NCBI GenBank assembly: GCA_946886375.1
Contig: CAMPIL010000112.1
Span: 1 to 9,899 of the forward strand
Length of the DNA stretch: 9,899 nucleotides
Reading direction: 5' to 3'
From: an uncultured Phycisphaerales bacterium
Lineage (GTDB): Bacteria > Planctomycetota > Phycisphaerae > Phycisphaerales > SM1A02
In this document: piece by piece, positions 5,840-9,899 of the stretch
Layout: every line of letters starts with the position of its first letter
Position numbering within the stretch: position 1 is the first letter of the stretch
Translations under genes and position numbers: made by a program
The notes under the pieces: generated by a model
Told to the model about the DNA's origin: nothing
Database searches by the model: none
Seen by the model: the letters and a program-made list of their open reading frames with translations, nothing else

Positions 5840-6268
5840 ATGCCAGTGACCATGACGGTGGAAGCCCAGGACCAGGGAATCGCCAGCGGTGTGCTTGAAT
5901 CGGTGGGCGATGAAAAGATCGTGCTGAAAGTTCCCGGCACGAGTTACCAGTTGCACTTCACGCCCGCCGTGCCCGCCAGTGACATTGACGCGCCCGTGGG
6001 AAAGCGCATCAAGGGAACGGTGCACGCTCAGGCTTTGCGCATGTTCGTGGCCAAGGGCGGCGGGCGGTTCATCGAGCCGATCTGGGGAGAGCCGCGCATC
6101 GTCGCGGGGTTCGTCAAAGCCGTCGATCAACCCAACCGTCGCGTGCTGGTGGACGTGTCGATTCCGATTTGGATGACGCTGGAGCCTCGTCAGCCTGCGG
6201 ACATGTTCAAGGTGGGCCAGTTGGTCAACTGCTACGTGCAGAGCGGCACGCGATTTAGGCCGGTGTGA
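5840..6268 (+). CDS. Small beta-rich protein of unknown function with two similar halves
   Basis: 142 aa from ATG 5840; other possible starts are TTG 5819 (adds 7 residues) and ATG 5852 (removes 4, and has GGAG 12 bases upstream). I do not recognise a named family. The protein is soluble, without signal peptide or membrane helix, and alternates short hydrophobic strands with Gly/Pro turns, as in an OB-fold or small beta-barrel. The two halves resemble each other. The first runs from GVLESV to VGKRIKGTVHAQ, the second from GFVKAV to VGQLVNCYVQSG; both have the order G-x-x-x-[SA]-V, a hydrophobic strand, a Pro-containing turn, then VG-[KQ]-x-[IV]-x-x-x-V-[HQ]-[AS]. The gene is the last plus-strand gene before the convergent TlpA-like gene. 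Codon-position composition matches its neighbours, which supports a real gene. Function is unknown. Confidence 0.72.
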   Translation: MPVTMTVEAQDQGIASGVLESVGDEKIVLKVPGTSYQLHFTPAVPASDIDAPVGKRIKGTVHAQALRMFVAKGGGRFIEPIWGEPRIVAGFVKAVDQPNRRVLVDVSIPIWMTLEPRQPADMFKVGQLVNCYVQSGTRFRPV

Positions 6269-6276
6269 TTCATCGC

Positions 6277-6292
6277 GAGTCCGGATCGACTC
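6277..6292. terminator. Weak hairpin between convergent genes
   Basis: GAGTC (6277-6281) and GACTC (6288-6292) pair around a 6-base loop in the 24-base gap between two convergent stop codons. On the plus strand TTTT follows about 6 bases later, inside the opposite gene. The stem is short, so terminator function is only a possibility. Confidence 0.25.
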
Positions 6293-6877
6293 TCAAGGCT
6301 TTTCCGCAAGCAGTTTTTCAACCACATTGCCAACGGCGTTGGGGGCAAGCCCGGCGGCGCGAATGACGCCCTTGCGGTCGATGACCACGTAGGTGGGAAA
6401 GAACGACACGTTGTAGGCGCGCGTGGTTTTGTTGGAGTTGTCAACGGACAGTGGGTAATTGATCTTCTTGTCCTTGGCCATCGCAGCCATTTTTTCAGTG
6501 CCGCGATTGGATTCGTGCACGCCGATGAACATCAGGCCGTCGTTCTCGTGCTTTTTGACCAAATCAACGTTGTGCGGCAGCGAACGCACGCACGGTCCGC
6601 ACCACGTGGCCCAGAAGTCAACCACCACCACCTTGCCCTTGAGATCGCTCAACCGCTGCGCTTTGCCGATCCAGTTTTTCACGTTCAAAGCAGGAGCCGT
6701 CTTGCCCTGCATCGCGATCAATCCTGTGGGACGATTGGGGAAGAACCAATCATCGGGGAACTCACCACCGCCCTTGGCAGCAGCGGTTGCGAGCGGCTCC
6801 GCTGCCGGCGACATGGCGTACCAGCCGCCCAGACAGGCCAGCGTCAATAGAGCGATGATGGGGAAGGCGCGGCGCAT
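6293..6877 (-). CDS. Membrane-anchored TlpA/ResA-like thioredoxin-fold protein
   Basis: 194 aa. The N-terminus (MRRA, then a hydrophobic segment at about 5-22) is a signal peptide or signal anchor, so the domain faces the periplasm. The thioredoxin domain starts near residue 56 with a typical TlpA/AhpC-TSA entry (GKTAPALNVKNW), then DLKGKVVVVDFWATWCGPC (78-96) with redox pair Cys93/Cys96, and the cis-proline Pro161 in FFPTYVV. Such proteins reduce disulphides, often during cytochrome c maturation or in stress defence; no ccm/ccs gene is present to decide between these. An upstream in-frame TTG (6895) is rejected because AAGGAG (6886-6891) sits 8 bases before ATG 6877. The gene follows the lipoprotein gene by 24 bases, almost certainly in one transcript. 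The Cys15 region (LTLAC) is a poor lipobox, so a lipid anchor is unlikely. Confidence 0.92.
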   Translation of the reverse strand: MRRAFPIIALLTLACLGGWYAMSPAAEPLATAAAKGGGEFPDDWFFPNRPTGLIAMQGKTAPALNVKNWIGKAQRLSDLKGKVVVVDFWATWCGPCVRSLPHNVDLVKKHENDGLMFIGVHESNRGTEKMAAMAKDKKINYPLSVDNSNKTTRAYNVSFFPTYVVIDRKGVIRAAGLAPNAVGNVVEKLLAEKP

Positions 6878-6885
6878 TCGTTGGT

Positions 6886-6891
6886 CTCCTT
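6886..6891 (-). promoter_or_regulatory. Shine-Dalgarno site of the TlpA-like gene
   Basis: AAGGAG on the minus strand, 8 bases before ATG 6877, inside the 24-base gap after the lipoprotein stop. It fixes the start and suggests independent ribosome loading within an operon. Confidence 0.7.
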
Positions 6892-6901
6892 GCAATCGGA
6901 C

Positions 6902-7672
6902 TTATTTTACCGGTTCGACTTTCTTCAGATGACGGATCATGTTCATGAAATCGGCTCGATTGAGTTCCACTGTCGCCGCCGGACCGGTGAAGCGAACGAA
7001 AATCTGCCCAGCCGGCGCTTCGATCACCGCGCACAGAAACTGCTGGCCGGGGACGAAGTTTGGCGAACCCATGCTCTTGTAATCGCCAAGGAACTCCACC
7101 AGCGTGATCGGCATGCCATCGGATTCCAGCTTTGAGATGATCGGTTCGACAGGTGCGCCGCCCGTGCCACGGAACTGCATCTTCCAACGCTCGATATTCG
7201 CATCGAGCGATCCTCCGGCCTGGAAAATGACGATGCTGGCCTGATCGCTGCCATCGCGTCCCGGCACGCCGTACTCCGCAAGCCTCTGAATCCCACCGAT
7301 CTGCTGGGCTGGGCGCCAGATCCACGTTGCCGGCTTGGGGGCGGTGAGACCCGCAAACGCAGCCACCTTTGGATCGGCTGGCGGGGTCTGCGGCGTCCGC
7401 ATCGGCAGCGTTGGCGGTTCCGCAGGCAGCGTGGACGGTGGGGGAGAAGGCTGGACTTCTGTTTGTTTGGTCGCAGGCTGTGTTGCCGGAGTCTGCACGA
7501 CCGGCGGCGTTTGCGCTGCCACCGGAGGCGTGATCGGTGCGGCTGGTTGCGCTTCGGTTCGCGGTGGAGGACTGTTCAACGGGTTCTTCTGCTCATCGCC
7601 TCCGCAGCCGCCCAGTTGCACGCCACACATCCCCAGCCCGATGATTGCACTCGCAATGAATGTTCGCTTCAT
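6902..7672 (-). CDS. Proline-rich lipoprotein with a conserved C-terminal domain, function unknown
   Basis: 256 aa. The signal peptide begins MKRTFIASAIIGLG and ends in a clean lipobox LGGC (20-23), so Cys23 should be lipidated and the mature protein tethered to a membrane. Residues about 29-101 form a disordered linker very rich in Pro, Thr, Gln and Ala. A globular domain of about 140 residues follows (about 115-256), beginning TWIWRPA and containing IVIFQAGGSLDANIERW and a closing FVRFTGPAATVELNR strand. I recall similar domains with a GGSVEAN.ERW block in planctomycete hypothetical proteins, but know no function and see no catalytic motif. ATG 7672 is chosen over upstream frames because it gives the signal peptide and has GGAG about 11 bases before it. 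The TlpA-like gene follows 24 bases later, so the two probably work in the same compartment. Confidence 0.85.
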   Translation of the reverse strand: MKRTFIASAIIGLGMCGVQLGGCGGDEQKNPLNSPPPRTEAQPAAPITPPVAAQTPPVVQTPATQPATKQTEVQPSPPPSTLPAEPPTLPMRTPQTPPADPKVAAFAGLTAPKPATWIWRPAQQIGGIQRLAEYGVPGRDGSDQASIVIFQAGGSLDANIERWKMQFRGTGGAPVEPIISKLESDGMPITLVEFLGDYKSMGSPNFVPGQQFLCAVIEAPAGQIFVRFTGPAATVELNRADFMNMIRHLKKVEPVK

Positions 7673-7763
7673 GCCGTATGCTCTCCAATTGCATGGAACC
7701 AACGCTGCAACACGATAGCACGCTCAGCGGTTTTCGGCCTTCAACTGCGGAAATTCCCTCGCG
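7673..7763. promoter_or_regulatory. Divergent promoter region between lipoprotein and amidohydrolase genes
   Basis: This 91-base gap must contain the start signals for both transcripts. On the minus strand TATCGT (7712-7717) lies 39 bases before the lipoprotein start and could be a -10 box. For the plus-strand amidohydrolase I see only a weak GCGGAAA ribosome-site candidate 10-16 bases before ATG 7764 and no clear -10/-35 pair. Confidence 0.35.
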
Positions 7764-9314
7764 ATGACGGCTGATTCGCTGCACGTTCATAATGCCCGAA
7801 TCTGGACAGGCGATCCGCAGCGTCCCTGGGCGCGAACCATCAGCATCAACGCAGGACGGATTTCCTCGATCGATCAACCTGCATCAAATGCGTCCGCGTC
7901 AATCAACGCTGAAGCCCGCACGATTGTTCCGGGGTTGATTGATTCGCACCTGCACCTATTGACCGCAGGAGCGACGCTGACGCGGCTGGACTTGTCCAGT
8001 GTTCGCTCCCGCACGGAGTTCGAGCGAGCCATCGCGCAGCGGCATGCCGAACTTCCGCCGGGGCAGTGGCTCATCGCCAACGGCTGGTCGCAGGAAAATT
8101 GGTCGGGCGGAGCCGCGCCGGACAAATCATGGCTTTCGGTGGCGCAGGATCGTCCCATTGTGTGCTATCGCATGGACATGCACGTGGCGCTTGTGAATGA
8201 CGCGGTACTGAAGATGTGCGACCTGAAGAGCGATCCGCCCGGCGGGAGGATTGTCCGGGACCAACCCACCGGCCTGCCAACGGGATTGATGATCGAAGCC
8301 GCTGCGTGGGAACTGGTGAATCCGCTGGTGCCCAAGCCAAGCCTTCCTGAGCGGCAGGAGCATCTGCGCGCTGCGCAGCGTCATGTGCACGCGTTGGGAA
8401 TCACAACCGTGGGATCAATGGAATACGCTCGCGATGTGCAAGACCTGTATCTGCCGCTGCGCGATGAATTGACGCTGCGCTGTCGCATCACGCTGCTGGA
8501 TCGTGATTGGCCGATGGACTTTTCCTTCGGCCGCAGTATTGCAAACGACTGCCACTTCGCGATCATCGGCTACAAGGCGTTCATCGACGGCACGCTGGGT
8601 TCGCGCACCGCGCGCATGCTGCGAGACTACGCGGACGATCCGGGCAATCGCGGCATGCTGGTGGAACTGGCGCGCGATGGCCGACTGCATGATTGGGCAA
8701 GGGCGGTGGCGGCGAACGGCTTCTCGCCATCCATGCACGCGATCGGTGATGAAGCGGCACGGCTGGCGCTGGATGTCATCGACGGCATTGATTCAGAGCG
8801 CCGGCCGCGCATTGAGCACGCGCAGCAACTTGATCTCGCCGACATCCCTCGCTTCCGCGGCCGCATCGCCAGCATGCAGCCGCTGCACAAGGCCGATGAC
8901 TGCCGGTACGTGCAGAAGCGCTTGGGAAGCGAGCGACTCGCAGGCACATTCGCATTCCGCACGTTGGCAGACGCCGGGGCGATTCTTGCGTTCGGTTCGG
9001 ACTGGCCGGTGGTCTCGCCCGATCCGCTGCTGGGCATCCGCACGGCAGTGACAGGGTTGCTCGTGGACGGCACGCGGTTCGGCGAGCAGGAAAACCTCAC
9101 CGTTGAAGAGGCCCTGCGTGCCTACACCGGAGGCGCGGCATACGCGTTGGGCATGGACGATGCGGGAATCCTTCGCCCCGGCGCACTGGGCGATCTGGTG
9201 ATGTTCGATCGCGATCCCTTCGAGGCCGATTGGGAACAACAGCCGCCCCGAGTCGCGATGACAATCGTAGGGGGAAACGTCGTGTACGATGTGACCGCAT
9301 CGCAACGCGCGTGA
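7764..9314 (+). CDS. Amidohydrolase of the Amidohydro_3 (YtcJ/NfdA-like) group
   Basis: 516 aa, a full-length metal-dependent hydrolase of the amidohydrolase superfamily. An N-terminal beta-sandwich strand set (about 5-55) leads to the metal motif PGLIDSHLHLL with His62 and His64. The TIM barrel then carries Lys271 in GYKAFIDGTLGSRTA (the candidate bridging lysine), His325 in MHAIGDEA, His352 in RIEHAQ, and Asp413 in FGSDWP. The chain closes with GALGDLVMFDRDPF (the usual return to the beta-sandwich) and IVGGNVVYD. These blocks are typical of the YtcJ/N-substituted formamide deformylase group; members act on amide or related bonds, but the substrate is not predictable. No signal peptide is seen, so it is probably cytoplasmic. 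Its stop is 6 bases before moaC, suggesting coupled translation. It is divergent from the lipoprotein gene. Confidence 0.93.
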   Translation: MTADSLHVHNARIWTGDPQRPWARTISINAGRISSIDQPASNASASINAEARTIVPGLIDSHLHLLTAGATLTRLDLSSVRSRTEFERAIAQRHAELPPGQWLIANGWSQENWSGGAAPDKSWLSVAQDRPIVCYRMDMHVALVNDAVLKMCDLKSDPPGGRIVRDQPTGLPTGLMIEAAAWELVNPLVPKPSLPERQEHLRAAQRHVHALGITTVGSMEYARDVQDLYLPLRDELTLRCRITLLDRDWPMDFSFGRSIANDCHFAIIGYKAFIDGTLGSRTARMLRDYADDPGNRGMLVELARDGRLHDWARAVAANGFSPSMHAIGDEAARLALDVIDGIDSERRPRIEHAQQLDLADIPRFRGRIASMQPLHKADDCRYVQKRLGSERLAGTFAFRTLADAGAILAFGSDWPVVSPDPLLGIRTAVTGLLVDGTRFGEQENLTVEEALRAYTGGAAYALGMDDAGILRPGALGDLVMFDRDPFEADWEQQPPRVAMTIVGGNVVYDVTASQRA

Positions 9315-9320
9315 TCTTCA

Positions 9321-9803
9321 ATGGCCAAACGGAACTCCAAGACGAATTCGCGCCGCAACGCGCTGACGCACATCGATGAGCGAGGCCGGGTGCGCATGGT
9401 CGATGTCGGTCACAAGCCGCCGATGCATCGCGAGGCAGTTGCCGAGGGATTCCTCGTCGCTGCGCAGAACACGCTGGATCGACTGATGTCCGGCGATCTT
9501 CCCAAGGGCGAAGCCCTGGCGGCGGCTCGCATCGCGGGCATTCAGGCCGCCAAGAAATGCGATGAACTGATTCCCCTGTGCCACACGCTGCCGCTGGATG
9601 CCGTGTCCATCGAATTCAAACGAGTCGCGCCCGATCGAGTGTGCATCACCGCTGTCGCGGCAATCACAGCGAAGACGGGCGTGGAGATGGAAGCGCTCAC
9701 CGCCGTCGCCGTCGCTGCGCTCACGCTGTACGACATGACCAAGGCCATCGACAAGGCGATGACGATCCAAGGCATCCGCCTGGTCAAGAAGACGAAATCC
9801 TGA
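9321..9803 (+). CDS. moaC: Cyclic pyranopterin monophosphate synthase
   Basis: 160 aa. MoaC converts 3',8-cyclo-7,8-dihydro-GTP, made by MoaA, into cyclic pyranopterin monophosphate, the second step of molybdenum cofactor synthesis. The family blocks run in order: LTHIDERGRVRMVDVG (15-30), KGEALAAARIAGIQAAKK (62-79) with the catalytic Lys62, ELIPLCHTLPL (82-92) with His88, TGVEMEAL (119-126), and LYDMTKAIDK (136-145) with catalytic Asp138 and Lys141. An unusually basic, Asn/Lys/Arg-rich leader of about 14 residues precedes LTHID. The C-terminus is short: it reads LVKKTKS where most MoaC proteins have an L..K.GGKSG tail. It starts 6 bases after the amidohydrolase stop with no separate ribosome site visible. 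No other moa or moe gene is in the window. Confidence 0.96.
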   Translation: MAKRNSKTNSRRNALTHIDERGRVRMVDVGHKPPMHREAVAEGFLVAAQNTLDRLMSGDLPKGEALAAARIAGIQAAKKCDELIPLCHTLPLDAVSIEFKRVAPDRVCITAVAAITAKTGVEMEALTAVAVAALTLYDMTKAIDKAMTIQGIRLVKKTKS

Positions 9804-9838
9804 GCCGCTCGCGGCTTGGCACGACCGCCTTCGCGGTC
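9803..9838. terminator. Two adjacent small hairpins after moaC
   Basis: AGCCG (9803-9807) pairs with CGGCT (9812-9816) around CTCG, overlapping the moaC stop codon. GACCGC (9823-9828) pairs with GCGGTC (9833-9838) around CTTC, closing on the complement of a possible minus-strand stop. Neither has a T-run, so classical intrinsic termination is doubtful, but their position just after the stop suits a 3'-end element shared by convergent genes. Confidence 0.35.
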
Positions 9839-9899
9839 ATGCGCACGCATCCGCCGCCCGGACCGCGGCGCAAAACTCCCGGATCATTCCCGCGTCCTT
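9837..9899 (-). CDS. Possible 3' end of a minus-strand gene (20 residues visible)
   Basis: On the minus strand the frame entering at base 9899 reads KDAGMIREFCAAVRAADACA and stops with TGA at 9839-9837, right at the second hairpin. The stretch looks like an amphipathic C-terminal helix, and a convergent gene would fit the hairpins. With only 20 codons this is weak, and a second minus-strand frame is also open here. No family can be named. Confidence 0.25.
   Translation of the reverse strand, partial: KDAGMIREFCAAVRAADACA

Noticed and set aside
5609..6130. 173-codon open frame on the minus strand
   Set aside because: It spans the end of the esterase and the next gene in antisense, has a biased composition, and lacks a ribosome site.
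6833..6836. Lipobox (LTLAC) in the TlpA-like protein
   Set aside because: The -3 position is Thr rather than Leu/Val/Ile, and a long hydrophobic stretch continues past the Cys; a signal anchor or ordinary signal peptide is more likely.
1..9899. tRNA, rRNA, CRISPR arrays, insertion sequences, defence islands
   Set aside because: I read for tandem repeats, terminal inverted repeats, transposase or nuclease motifs and cloverleaf-like stretches and found none; composition is even across the window.

Overview
The window is chromosomal, GC-rich by eye (about 60%), and densely packed with single-copy metabolic and protein-quality-control genes. I see no rRNA, tRNA, transposase, CRISPR array or phage gene. 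The gene mix suggests a Gram-negative-type bacterium, most likely a planctomycete (Phycisphaerae-like). It combines a Kdo/LPS gene (kdsA), an McsA-McsB protein-arginine-kinase pair best known from Firmicutes, secreted esterase and lipoprotein genes with Pro/Gln-rich low-complexity segments, and small orphan proteins of a kind I associate with planctomycetes. The taxonomic call is inference; no marker gene settles it.

Layout. Positions 1-156 hold the 3' end of a plus-strand pterin-4a-carbinolamine dehydratase. It converges, across only 13 bases, on a minus-strand block read from right to left: kdsA (2681-1833), mcsA (1768-1238) and mcsB (1213-170). A 223-base divergent control region (2682-2904) separates this block from a plus-strand series: a DUF1444/YtpQ-like protein, an 88-aa two-helix membrane protein, a trpG/pabA-type glutamine amidotransferase, a secreted alpha/beta-hydrolase, and a small beta-rich protein that appears to be an internal duplication. 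That series converges at about 6270-6292 on a minus-strand pair, a Pro-rich lipoprotein followed by a membrane-anchored TlpA-like thioredoxin. A 91-base divergent region (7673-7763) precedes the last plus-strand pair, an Amidohydro_3 (YtcJ-like) metal hydrolase and moaC, only 6 bases apart. The final ~95 bases hold two small hairpins and possibly the 3' end of a further minus-strand gene.

How the genes work together. mcsA-mcsB is the clearest functional unit: McsA is the zinc/UVR-motif activator and McsB the kinase that marks proteins on arginine for Clp degradation. Here the pair has no ctsR or clpC next to it and sits behind kdsA. The lipoprotein and TlpA-like protein form a likely cell-envelope operon. 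The amidohydrolase-moaC pair looks translationally coupled without an obvious functional link. Pterin chemistry appears at both ends of the window (PCD and MoaC), but 9 kb apart.

I do not see a clearly new multi-gene system. The points most worth following up are a degenerate C-terminal phospho-arginine-binding motif in McsB, the duplicated-domain protein at 5840-6268, the MoaC C-terminal tail lacking its usual GG, and promoter-like TANNAT hexamers very close to several start codons.
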